29,533 nt of DNA from JAGVGK01 sp038064935 (GCA_038064935.1 JBBTRZ010000019.1:1-29533), one strand, 5' to 3'; shown: positions 21,246 through 28,426, counted from the stretch's first letter. The notes: generated by a model from the letters alone, not told the origin. Translations and numbers: made by a program.

Positions 21246-21701
21246 TCAGCGAGAGATAGTAAAATAATCACCGCCTGTAGAATAATTATCTCCGATCGTA
21301 CCCGTTGATAAAACTACACGGTACTCCCCGGGGACAAGGCTAACATTCTTACTAATAGAGCCAGCACCGCAATAATTCAAAACAGTTTTACCATCCCATG
21401 TGAATTCCTTGCGCTGGTCTGCATATTTTAAGCAGTCTATGGTCCCCAAATAACTTCCATCCCGCCTAGCCAGACCAATTCCTTGAACCATTGCAATCGT
21501 CTGTGGATCTACGGCTAATTTAATCGTGTGCGTTTCCCCAATCACCCAATTATCACCAGCTTTGGGGGACAACACTACACTGGAGGTCGGACTTCCATCG
21601 TTTGGGCTTTTCTGACTCCACAGATACGCTCCGCCAGCGATGATGATTAAAATGACGATGATTAACCCCGCGCTCCCGAAACCGCGTTTGGTGTTTGGCA
21701 T
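21246..21701 (-). CDS. Membrane-anchored small extracellular-domain protein
   Basis: The 151-aa protein has a membrane anchor (residues ~9-28, GSAGLIIVILIIIAGGAYLW) and linker (SQKSPNDGSPTSS) almost identical to those of the 135-aa protein at 18979. Its outer domain is different: 'LSPKAGDNWVIGETHTIKLA', two Cys (TIDCLKYAD, LNYCGAG) and 'LVPGEYRVVLSTG' suggest an Ig/FN3-like beta sandwich. The shared start with unlike ends suggests an anchor module joined to interchangeable outer domains. It lies 6 nt after the 105-aa coiled-coil gene. The domain may once have extended further (see 21010-21240). Confidence 0.65.
   Translation of the reverse strand: MPNTKRGFGSAGLIIVILIIIAGGAYLWSQKSPNDGSPTSSVVLSPKAGDNWVIGETHTIKLAVDPQTIAMVQGIGLARRDGSYLGTIDCLKYADQRKEFTWDGKTVLNYCGAGSISKNVSLVPGEYRVVLSTGTIGDNYSTGGDYFTISR
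21589..21701. repeat. Direct repeat encoding shared membrane anchor, right copy
   Basis: Matches 19268-19386 in the same orientation, at about 85 % by eye. It is the fusA-side boundary of the islet. Confidence 0.6.
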
Positions 21702-21707
21702 GTTAAT

Positions 21708-22007
21708 TTAAACACTTAATAACCCGAGATGTTGCTCCACCCGTCGAAGGCGTAGATCCATATTATTTATTTCCCGATCACGATCAGCAACCATTTTTAA
21801 TAAAGAAGCTAAAGTAATCTTTACATCATGCAGATCTGATCCCAATATTCTCAACTGATCGAAAACTATTTTAAATTGATGATCGATGGATTTAAACTTT
21901 TCGTCTATGTTTTTGAATCTTTCATCCACACCATCAAAACCACTTTTAACAATCCGCCCAAACTTCTCAAATTCATCCCGAATAAATTCTTTATCTTCAG
22001 GTGTCAT
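21708..22007 (-). CDS. Short coiled-coil protein
   Basis: ATG 22007 (99 aa, MTPEDKEFIRDEFEKFGRIV) is chosen over an in-frame GTG six codons earlier because a -10 box (TATACT, 22016-22021) ends 8 nt before it. The middle repeats a 7-residue pattern, 'ERFKNIDEKFKSIDHQFK', and the C-terminus is amphipathic (INNMDLRLRRVEQHLGLL), so it is a two-segment coiled coil. It resembles in style, not in detail, the longer heptad proteins at 980 and 2544. Function unknown. Its promoter overlaps the fusA stop. Confidence 0.65.
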   Translation of the reverse strand: MTPEDKEFIRDEFEKFGRIVKSGFDGVDERFKNIDEKFKSIDHQFKIVFDQLRILGSDLHDVKITLASLLKMVADRDREINNMDLRLRRVEQHLGLLSV

Positions 22008-22015
22008 ACGACTAG

Positions 22016-22043
22016 AGTATACCACCGACCAAATTGCTGTCTA
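22016..22043 (-). promoter_or_regulatory. Leaderless promoter of islet coiled-coil gene
   Basis: Minus-strand -35 TAGACA (22038-22043, overlapping the fusA stop codon), a 16-nt spacer and -10 TATACT (22016-22021) ending 8 nt before ATG 22007. Confidence 0.7.
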
Positions 22044-24230
22044 CTGCCGCGCTTCGATGATTTTTTGGGCGACGGTTTGCGGGACGGCGAGATAGCTGTC
22101 GAATTCCATAGTGAAAGTGCCGCGGCCTTCGGTCATCGAACGCAGTTGCGTGACATAACCAAACATCTCGGCGAGCGGCACCTTGGCACGCACGACTTTA
22201 AGGTGGCCCCGATCTTCCATATTTTCAATTTGCCCGCGGCGGCCGGAGAGATTGCCGGTGATGTCCCCCATCCATTTCTCGGGGACCACCACTTCCACCT
22301 TCATCACCGGCTCGAGAATCACGGGCCCGGCGTGCTTCGCCGCGTCTTGGAGCGCCATCGAACCGGCGAGTTTGAAGGCGAGTTCGGATGAATCCACTTC
22401 ATGATAAGAACCGTGAACAAGCTCACAGGAAACATTAACGACTTGATAGCCCGCGAGAATCCCGCGATCAAGTCCCTCGCGCACCCCCTTCTCCACCGCC
22501 GGAATATATTCTTGCGGAATCACTCCGCCCTTGATGCTATTAATGAATTCAAAATCGGCCTCGCGCGTGACATTCTTGGGTAACTTCTTCTTATCGGCGC
22601 CCTCGGCTAAGGGCTCGAGCGGCTTGACTCGCAATTTGACATGACCATATTGACCCTTGCCGCCGGATTGCTTGATGTATTTATGCTCGGCTTCGGCCTC
22701 TTTCGTAATCGTCTCGCGATAAGCCACTTGCGGTTGACCCACATTGGCGCCGACACCAAATTCACGCTTCATTCGATCAACGATAATCTCAAGGTGAAGT
22801 TCACCCATGCCAGAGATAATCGTCTCGGCGGTTTCAGGGTCGGACTTGATGCGAAAGGTCGGATCTTCGTCGGAAAGTTTTTTCAGCGCCAAGCCCATTT
22901 TCTCTTGGTCAGCTTTAGTCTTGGGTTCAATGCGGAGCGACACCACCGGCTCGGGGAAGTGAATCCGCTCGAGGATGATCGGCTGTTTCTCGTCGCATAA
23001 AGTGTCCGAGGTCGTCGTGTTTTTGAGTCCGACTAGAGCCGCGATCTCACCGGCGTAAACCTTCTTCACCTCTTCGCGTTGATTGGCATGCATCCGCAGA
23101 ATTCGTCCCACCCGCTCCCGTTCATTCTTAGTCGCATTGTAGACATAAGAACCGGCTTCGAGCGTGCCTGAATAAACGCGAAAGTAAGTGAGCTGGCCGA
23201 CATACGGATCAGTTTGGAGTTTGAAGGCAAGCGCGGCGAAAGAAGCCTCGTCGGAGGGCGGGCGCGTGATGGTCTCGCCAGTCGTCGGATCGATGCCCGC
23301 GACCGGTGGAATATCAAGTGGCGACGGCAGATAATCCACAACGCCGTCGAGTACTAGCTGAACTCCCTTATTGCGGAGCGCCGAACCGCAGAAAACGGGG
23401 ATGATCGAACCCGAAATCGTTGCTCGCCGGAGAATCGCTTTGAGTTGGGCGACAGACACAATCTTGCCTTCGAGATATTCGTTCATCGCCGCGTCATCCT
23501 CGCCGACAATCTTCTCCACCAACTCGTGATGATATTTCTCGGCGACCACCTTAAACTCCTCGGGGATCGGCACCAGCTTCACCTCCTTACCGAGTTCGCC
23601 CTCGAAGTGGTAGCCCGTCATAGTCAGAAGATCAATCACCCCGACATGCGCCGACTCCTCACCCATCGGGATTTGGAGTCGCACGGCTTTTTTAGTCAAT
23701 CGTTCTAAAATAGTTTTATAACAAAATTCGAAACTCGCCCCGAGCCGATCCATCTTGTTGACGAAACAAATCCGCGGCACCTGATACTTGTCCGCCTGCC
23801 GCCAAACGGTCTCGGATTGCGGCTCGACGCCAGCCACGCCATCGAAGACCACCACCCCGCCGTCAAGCACTTTGAGTGAGCGCTCAACCTCAACGGTGAA
23901 GTCCACATGCCCGGGCGTATCAATGATGTTAATGCGCACGCCGGATCCCAAGGACTCACCTTGGGAGTCAGAATTTAAAGGTGAGTCCTTATCCGCGTGA
24001 GCGTAAGTGGGAACCCAAAAAGCGGTCGTCGCGGCCGCCGTGATCGTAATCCCCCGCTCGCGCTCTTGCTCCATCCAATCCATCGTCGCCTCGCCTTCAT
24101 GAACCTCGCCGATCTTATGCGAGACACCGGTGTAATAGAGAATCCGCTCGGAGACCGTTGTTTTACCGGCATCAATGTGAGCAATGATGCCAATGTTACG
24201 AACACGATCAAGCGGGTAGTCGCGATCCAT
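22041..24230 (-). CDS. fusA: Elongation factor G with insertion in G domain
   Basis: The 729-aa protein is full length. G1 is 'AHIDAGKTT' (17-25), switch I 'RERGITITAAATTAFW' (~57-72), G3 'DTPGH' (104-108) and G4 'NKMD'. Domains II-V follow, including domain IV 'GGVIPQEYIPAVEKGVREGL'. It is the translocase of the ribosome. Between switch I and G3, residues ~73-97 (VPTYAHADKDSPLNSDSQGE, SLGSG) are extra compared with typical EF-G; residues 81-95 are encoded by a strongly palindromic DNA segment (23947-23990). The loop is at a site where length variation is tolerated. It follows rpsG by 12 nt in the conserved rpsL-rpsG-fusA order; tuf is displaced. Confidence 0.97.
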   Translation of the reverse strand: MDRDYPLDRVRNIGIIAHIDAGKTTVSERILYYTGVSHKIGEVHEGEATMDWMEQERERGITITAAATTAFWVPTYAHADKDSPLNSDSQGESLGSGVRINIIDTPGHVDFTVEVERSLKVLDGGVVVFDGVAGVEPQSETVWRQADKYQVPRICFVNKMDRLGASFEFCYKTILERLTKKAVRLQIPMGEESAHVGVIDLLTMTGYHFEGELGKEVKLVPIPEEFKVVAEKYHHELVEKIVGEDDAAMNEYLEGKIVSVAQLKAILRRATISGSIIPVFCGSALRNKGVQLVLDGVVDYLPSPLDIPPVAGIDPTTGETITRPPSDEASFAALAFKLQTDPYVGQLTYFRVYSGTLEAGSYVYNATKNERERVGRILRMHANQREEVKKVYAGEIAALVGLKNTTTSDTLCDEKQPIILERIHFPEPVVSLRIEPKTKADQEKMGLALKKLSDEDPTFRIKSDPETAETIISGMGELHLEIIVDRMKREFGVGANVGQPQVAYRETITKEAEAEHKYIKQSGGKGQYGHVKLRVKPLEPLAEGADKKKLPKNVTREADFEFINSIKGGVIPQEYIPAVEKGVREGLDRGILAGYQVVNVSCELVHGSYHEVDSSELAFKLAGSMALQDAAKHAGPVILEPVMKVEVVVPEKWMGDITGNLSGRRGQIENMEDRGHLKVVRAKVPLAEMFGYVTQLRSMTEGRGTFTMEFDSYLAVPQTVAQKIIEARQ
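23947..23990. repeat. Palindromic element inside fusA
   Basis: Two nested inverted repeats: CCCAAGG-ACTCA-CCTTGGG (23947-23965) and the perfect 12-bp pair AAGGACTCACCT (23950-23961) / AGGTGAGTCCTT (23979-23990) with a 17-nt spacer. The segment is in frame and encodes the extra residues 81-95 of EF-G, resembling in-frame palindromic elements such as Rickettsia RPEs in form, though not in known sequence. Confidence 0.75.
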
Positions 24231-24242
24231 GGTGCGGCCGAA

Positions 24243-24740
24243 TTAGCGAGCCACCGTCGGCGGACGGTGGGCCGTCCGCGCGAAGTGAGCGAAGGCGCGA
24301 TTGGCCTCGGCCATCTTGTGAACATTCTCCTTCTTCTTCACCGCTTCACCGTCATTCTTGCTCGCTAAAATAAGTTGATCAGCCAGACGACGCGACATTG
24401 GCGCCCCCTTCTTCGACCGGGCCGCTTCAAGGAGCCAACGAAGCGATAAAGCCAAGCGGCGCTTCGAACTCACTTCGTGCGGAATTTGATAATTAGCTCC
24501 CCCGACGCGCCGTGAACGAAGTTCGGTATGTGGCCCGGCATTTTTTAGCGCCTCTTCGAAGACTTCCAGTGGTTCTTGTTTGGTCTCGGTCTTAATCTGG
24601 TCGAAGGCGTCGTAAGCTACTTGGCGCGCCGTCGCCTTCTGACCGCGGTGCATCAGGTAGTTGATCATCTTCGCCACTTTAAGCGACTGGTAACGGTCGT
24701 CGGGCGTGGCTTCGTGAATATTTTTTATTTTTCGGCGCAT
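24243..24740 (-). CDS. rpsG: Ribosomal protein S7
   Basis: ATG 24740 gives 165 aa beginning MRRKIKNIHEATPDDRYQSL. The frame is open a further 102 codons into rpsL, but that stretch is the rpsL shadow. 'KVAKMINYLMHRGQKATARQ', 'LRSRRVGGANYQIPHEVSSK' and 'ALSLRWLLEAARSKKGAPMS' are S7 hallmarks. S7 nucleates the 30S head and contacts the E-site tRNA. It lies between rpsL (23 nt) and fusA (12 nt). Confidence 0.97.
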   Translation of the reverse strand: MRRKIKNIHEATPDDRYQSLKVAKMINYLMHRGQKATARQVAYDAFDQIKTETKQEPLEVFEEALKNAGPHTELRSRRVGGANYQIPHEVSSKRRLALSLRWLLEAARSKKGAPMSRRLADQLILASKNDGEAVKKKENVHKMAEANRAFAHFARTAHRPPTVAR

Positions 24741-24763
24741 AATAATTGAAAATTGAAAAATTT

Positions 24764-25183
24764 TTACTTCGTCGCTTTCGGCCGCTTCATGCCGTAAAGC
24801 GAGCGACTCTGGCGGCGACTTTCGACACCCGAGGCATCGAGCTTGCCGCGAATAATATGATAACGGACACCGGGTAAATCTTTCACCCGACCGCCGCGAA
24901 CCAGCACCACCGAGTGTTCCTGCAAATTGTGACCAATTCCGGGAATATAGGCGGTCACCTCCATCCCGTTGGTCAGCCGGACGCGGGCGATCTTCCGAAT
25001 CGCCGAGTTCGGTTTCTTCGGGGTCGTTGTTTTCACCTGAACACAAACCCCGCGCTTGAAGGGTGAGGGATAACTATTCGGCTGGTTTTTGAGCACATTG
25101 AAACCTCGCGCCATCGCCACCGACCGCGACTTCCGCCTTTGGGTAAAGCGCTTCCGCTTAATTAACTGATTAATCGTAGGCAT
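24764..25183 (-). CDS. rpsL: Ribosomal protein S12
   Basis: The 139-aa protein is full length: 'MPTINQLIKRKRFTQRRKS', the decoding-site loop 'TTTPKKPNSAIRKIARVRLT' and 'VKDLPGVRYHIIRG' with the Asp that is methylthiolated in many bacteria. The two lysines where streptomycin resistance arises are wild type. It starts the str operon. The leader (25184-25235) contains AATCTC-TTACGCTGT-GAGATT, a short stem directly upstream of the ATG, and possible -10 boxes (TATATT/TAGAGT). Confidence 0.98.
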   Translation of the reverse strand: MPTINQLIKRKRFTQRRKSRSVAMARGFNVLKNQPNSYPSPFKRGVCVQVKTTTPKKPNSAIRKIARVRLTNGMEVTAYIPGIGHNLQEHSVVLVRGGRVKDLPGVRYHIIRGKLDASGVESRRQSRSLYGMKRPKATK

Positions 25184-25264
25184 AATCTCACAGCGTAAGA
25201 GATTACTCTAATATATCGAAGATAAATCCGCAAGCGGTGAGATTAATTTCAACCAACATTATCA

Positions 25265-25615
25265 TTAACCCCAAACGCGAAAGTGTGCTTCTTCCACAAT
25301 AATTAATTTGCCGAAGAAATCTTTTGGTGATTTGAATTCGATAAACACTGATTTCAACGCTGACATCACCACCTCGATGAAGGGCGGTTCAATTCTGATT
25401 CGGATAATGCCATAGTATTTCTGTGGTGGATAAACAAGGATATTGGAAAAATCTGAATCAAAAGTTAAAAGAATCCGCTTTTCTAGTTTAGCCCGAATAG
25501 CCACTCTAGAATCAGGTGTGCCCGGCACTACCCTAGCAATATCACAACCCGAGGCCACAAGCGCTTCACCGATGGCTCAAGGAATATTCTCATCACAAAG
25601 CAACTTGAGAAGCAT
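25265..25615 (-). pseudogene. DUF5615 PIN-like toxin with in-frame UGA
   Basis: From ATG 25615 the frame reads MLLKLLCDENIP, then TGA (25577-25579), then continues unbroken for 103 codons: AIGEALVASGCDIARVVPGT, PDSRVAIRAKLEKRILLTFD, SDFSNILVYPP and so on. This is a complete DUF5615-type PIN-like protein (first acidic residue in 'CDEN', second in 'TFDSDF') with one TGA probably replacing a TGG (Trp). Residues after the stop could start at GTG 25558 (97 aa) but would lack the first catalytic Asp. The start overlaps the DUF433 stop by 23 nt, the usual arrangement. TGA is a normal stop elsewhere here, so this is inactivation, a variant or a sequencing error. Confidence 0.75.
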
Positions 25616-25832
25616 ACTCACGAGTTTTCAGTAACTGTCCGGCATAGTTGAGAGCGGCCTCAACATGCCTCCTGGTAAGCTGGGGATAATATTGTGGGCC
25701 AATAATTTCATCAACCAAAACCCCGGCTTCCAAAAGACCCAGGACCAAATAAACCATGATCCGCGTACCTTTAAAACATGGCTTGCCGTGACAAATTTTT
25801 GGATCAACAGCGATATAATTAGCAACATTCAT
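25593..25832 (-). CDS. DUF433 antitoxin
   Basis: The 79-aa protein shows the DUF433 pattern 'IAVDPKICHGKPCFKGTRIM' and 'VYLVLGLLEAGVLVDEIIGP' followed by 'YPQLTRRHVEAALNYAGQL'. DUF433 proteins (VapB45-like) carry a helix-turn-helix and pair with DUF5615 PIN-like nucleases. Its promoter (25840-25868) gives a leaderless mRNA. The paired toxin frame starts inside its last codons but carries a nonsense codon, so the antitoxin may be an orphan or may protect against a toxin elsewhere. Confidence 0.85.
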   Translation of the reverse strand: MNVANYIAVDPKICHGKPCFKGTRIMVYLVLGLLEAGVLVDEIIGPQYYPQLTRRHVEAALNYAGQLLKTREYASQVAL

Positions 25833-25839
25833 GAACTTT

Positions 25840-25868
25840 AATTTAATCTAAAAAGACCCTAAAGTCAA
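25840..25868 (-). promoter_or_regulatory. Leaderless promoter of DUF433 gene
   Basis: Minus-strand -35 TTGACT (25863-25868), a 17-nt spacer and -10 TAAATT (25840-25845), ending 7 nt before ATG 25832. Confidence 0.75.
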
Positions 25869-25913
25869 AGTCTTATCCAATACAAGATGATACCCAAACG
25901 AAAATATTTTTCT

Positions 25914-25942
25914 TAGACATCGTGATGTTGATTGGCTATAGT
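25914..25942 (+). promoter_or_regulatory. Promoter of tRNA-Ile
   Basis: -35 TAGACA (25914-25919), a 17-nt spacer and -10 TATAGT (25937-25942). Transcription would start a few bases before the tRNA (25952). Confidence 0.72.
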
Positions 25943-25951
25943 AGATAGGCC

Positions 25952-26024
25952 GGATGCGTAGCTCAATGGTTAGAGCACCGAGCTTATACCTCGGCGGTTC
26001 CTGGTTCGAGTCCAGGCGCATCCA
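25952..26024 (+). tRNA. tRNA-Ile(UAU)
   Basis: A complete cloverleaf of 73 nt: acceptor GGATGCG/CGCATCC (7 perfect pairs), D-arm GCTC-GAGC, anticodon stem CCGAG/CTCGG with loop CTTATAC (U33, anticodon TAT, A37), T-arm CCTGG-TTCGAGT-CCAGG and discriminator A. CCA is not encoded; a T-run follows directly and may end transcription. Anticodon UAU reads AUA (Ile), which most bacteria decode with a lysidine-modified CAU tRNA instead. The 3' 41 nt overlap the end of ftsH on the opposite strand. Confidence 0.95.
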
Positions 26025-27933
26025 TTTTTTTCTCCGAAACCACCGTCTTGGTCAACAACTCCTTCGGCTTGATGCCGTGAAGAATGAGGAGTTTCTCGAA
26101 GCCCTCGCGTTCGAGAGTTTCCACTTTAATCAATTCTTCCGACAAGTCGTCGAGCGTTGTGCGGCGTTCGGTGAGAACACTCTGCGCGCGGGCGAGGGCC
26201 GCGCGTAAGATCGCCGACACTTCCCGATCAATCGCCGCCGACACTTCCTCCGACGAATATTTTTCGGTCGGCGAGCCGTAACCATTCCAGAGTCGCGCGG
26301 TGGCATTATCGAAAGCGATCGGTCCCAACTTGTCACTCATGCCATACTTCGTGACCATGTTGCGCGCGACCGCAGTCGCCACCGCAATATCGCTCGAGGC
26401 GCCGGTGGTAATATCGTTGAAGATGAGTTGCTCGGCGGCGTAACCGCCGAGAGAGACGACAATGTCATCCAGAAATTCTTTCCGCGATTCAAGTTTGCGA
26501 TCCTCAAGCGGGAGCTTGAGCGTATAACCAGCCGCATGGCCACGAGAGATAATCGAAACCTTGTGTACTGGATCGGCGTGCGGCAGGACGGAAGCGATGA
26601 GGGCGTGGCCAATCTCATGGTAGGCGGTGATCCGTTTCTCTTTTTCCGAGAGGATGTGGCTACGGCGCTCGGGTCCCAGCATCACCTTCTCCACCGAACG
26701 AATGAGATCATATTGACTGACACGCTGGCGATTTTCCCGAGCCGTGAGAATCGCGCCTTCGTTCATAATGTTGGCGAGGTCGGCCCCGGTGAAGCCCGGC
26801 GTGCGCTCGGCAATGGTGCGCAGATTAACATCCTCGGCAAAAGGTTTCTCGCGGGCATAAATTTGGAGAATCTCTTCGCGATCGCGCAGATCGGGCTTAT
26901 CGAGAATCACTCGTCGGTCGAAGCGCCCGGGTCGAAGCAAAGCTGGGTCCAAAACATCGGGGCGGTTGGTCGCCGCCATGACGATCAATTTCTCGGTCGG
27001 TTCGAAACCATCCATCTCAACAAGAATTTGGTTGAGCGTCTGTTCGCGTTCATCGTTACCGCCGCCCAACCCCGAGCCGCGATGCCGCCCGATCGCGTCA
27101 ATCTCATCAATGAAAACAATGGCCGGCGCCGCCTTCTTAGCCAATTTAAATAAGTCACGCACTCGCGATGCCCCCACCCCGACAAACATCTCGACAAACT
27201 CCGAACCGGAAAGATGGAAGAAGGGAACGGCCGCTTCACCAGCGACCGCGCGCGCGAGCAAGGTTTTCCCCGTCCCCGGCGGCCCCATAAGAAGTACCCC
27301 CTTCGGGATTTTGGCGCCGATGTCAAGAAATTTCTTCGGACTCTTGAGGAAGTCCACGATCTCAAACAACTCCTCCTTGGCCTCGCGAACACCGGCGACA
27401 TCCTTGAAAGTGATGCGTTGTTTAGTATCGGCCGGATCAATAATTCGCGCGCGCGATTGGCCGAAGGTGAAAGCCTGCATCGAAGCGCCGCGCACCTGCC
27501 GCGAAATCATCCAGAAGATGAAGACGACAAAAAGGACCGGCAGAAGAATCGGCAAGAGATTGATCAGCCAAAAGCCGGCCCCGCCCGGCGACTCGACGGT
27601 GACGGCCACCCGACTTAGCACTTCAGGCGACACGCCGTAAACTGCGAGCGTCTGAGTGAGCGACGCCTCGACTTCTTTCTGGGAGCGTTTAAGCTCCTTG
27701 GTCGAGTAAACGATCTCCAGTTCGTCGCCCTCCACTTTAATCTCCGTCACTCGACCCGCGCTAATATCTTGGGCTAATTGTGACAAGGGAATTAGTGACT
27801 CATCCCGCCGGTCTTCAGTCGAGAGCGTGTAGAGACCGGCCAAGATGAATAAGAGGAGCAGAGCGCCGACGATTTGCCGACTAAATTGTTGCCAAATCTC
27901 GCGCTGATTTTTTGGTTTAGATTTTTTAGGCAT
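25984..27933 (-). CDS. ftsH: ATP-dependent zinc metalloprotease FtsH
   Basis: ATG 27933 (649 aa, MPKKSKPKNQ) is used; a TTG two codons earlier is less likely. There are two membrane helices (residues ~21-38 and ~121-143) with an extracytoplasmic domain between them. The AAA+ domain has Walker A GPPGTGKT (217-224), Walker B IVFIDEID (272-279) and the second region of homology 'ATNRPDVLDPALLRPGRFDR'. The zinc site is HEIGH (439-443), with a third ligand expected in the downstream 'SSDIAVA'. It degrades membrane and short-lived proteins, including SsrA-tagged ones. It follows the RelBE-like toxin by 2 nt. Its last 14 codons (including DAPGLEPGTAEV) are the antisense of tRNA-Ile, so the native end may have been lost. 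Confidence 0.97.
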   Translation of the reverse strand: MPKKSKPKNQREIWQQFSRQIVGALLLLFILAGLYTLSTEDRRDESLIPLSQLAQDISAGRVTEIKVEGDELEIVYSTKELKRSQKEVEASLTQTLAVYGVSPEVLSRVAVTVESPGGAGFWLINLLPILLPVLFVVFIFWMISRQVRGASMQAFTFGQSRARIIDPADTKQRITFKDVAGVREAKEELFEIVDFLKSPKKFLDIGAKIPKGVLLMGPPGTGKTLLARAVAGEAAVPFFHLSGSEFVEMFVGVGASRVRDLFKLAKKAAPAIVFIDEIDAIGRHRGSGLGGGNDEREQTLNQILVEMDGFEPTEKLIVMAATNRPDVLDPALLRPGRFDRRVILDKPDLRDREEILQIYAREKPFAEDVNLRTIAERTPGFTGADLANIMNEGAILTARENRQRVSQYDLIRSVEKVMLGPERRSHILSEKEKRITAYHEIGHALIASVLPHADPVHKVSIISRGHAAGYTLKLPLEDRKLESRKEFLDDIVVSLGGYAAEQLIFNDITTGASSDIAVATAVARNMVTKYGMSDKLGPIAFDNATARLWNGYGSPTEKYSSEEVSAAIDREVSAILRAALARAQSVLTERRTTLDDLSEELIKVETLEREGFEKLLILHGIKPKELLTKTVVSEKKMDAPGLEPGTAEV

Positions 27934-27935
27934 AA

Positions 27936-28211
27936 TCAAATGTTTCTTCTTTTATAAACCTTGGACCGATGTTCAATGATTGCAATTTTGAGTGTGTAAT
28001 TTAACAAGTCAATTTCATAAACAACACGATAGTCACCTACTCGTAATTTCGAGAAGCCAGCCAGATCGTTGCTTAACCACAACGGGTGAATTTTTTCAAA
28101 ATTGTTAGAAAACCAATCTAGATTCTCCGCGATTCTGATTTGGACACTTTTGTCTAATTTATGGAAATCTCTTCTGGCTGATTCTTCAAAATAAACTGAC
28201 CAACGAGGCAT
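27936..28211 (-). CDS. RelE-family toxin
   Basis: The 91-aa protein has the RelE fold pattern: 'VYFEESARRDFHKLDKSVQI', 'RIAENLDWF', then 'GFSKLRVGDYRVVYEIDLLN' and the C-terminal strand 'TLKIAIIEHRSKVYKRR'. The R-V-G-D-Y-R-V-V-Y motif and the late 'HR..VY' are hallmarks of RelE/YoeB-like mRNA interferases that cleave at the ribosomal A site. It follows its antitoxin by 2 nt and ends 2 nt before the ftsH ATG, so the three genes are likely one operon. Confidence 0.88.
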   Translation of the reverse strand: MPRWSVYFEESARRDFHKLDKSVQIRIAENLDWFSNNFEKIHPLWLSNDLAGFSKLRVGDYRVVYEIDLLNYTLKIAIIEHRSKVYKRRNI

Positions 28212-28213
28212 GT

Positions 28214-28420
28214 TTAATTCAGTAAATATCTTTTCTTGATTTCGGCCAAACTGGTGAATTTTTTTGATTTTTTACTTTTATATTTCAAAATTCTTTTCCT
28301 GAAACTATCCTTTATTTCCAAACCAAAATCGGGATCAGTCAAAACCTGTTGTACCGACTCGGCCACAGTCATTCTAACTAAACTAATAAATTTCCGATCT
28401 TTGAGCGTAGGCATGGGCAC
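28214..28420 (-). CDS. RelB-like antitoxin
   Basis: The 68-aa protein starts at GTG 28420 (ATG two codons later is the alternative). GTG is favoured because TGC-TAGGAT ends exactly 6 nt before it, the spacing seen at other leaderless starts here. The sequence has 'SVQQVLTDPDFGLEIKDSFR' and a basic tail 'KRILKYKSKKSKKFTSLAEI', typical of the C-terminal toxin-binding half of small antitoxins. The next gene is a RelE-family toxin. Confidence 0.75.
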   Translation of the reverse strand: MPMPTLKDRKFISLVRMTVAESVQQVLTDPDFGLEIKDSFRKRILKYKSKKSKKFTSLAEIKKRYLLN

Positions 28421-28426
28421 GATCGT

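Noticed and set aside
24743..25046. N-terminal extension of rpsG by 102 codons
   Set aside because: This stretch is rpsL read in another frame; S7 begins at MRRKIKN (24740).
25577..25579. UGA read as an amino acid (alternative code)
   Set aside because: TGA ends smpB, the 320-aa lamin-tail gene, the DUF433 gene and others, and is not seen inside conserved core genes, so this UGA is best read as a nonsense codon.
26428..27153. Long plus-strand open frames antisense to ftsH (241 and 224 aa)
   Set aside because: They lie entirely within the conserved ftsH coding region, have Arg/Pro-rich low-quality composition and no initiation signals; they are codon-bias shadows.
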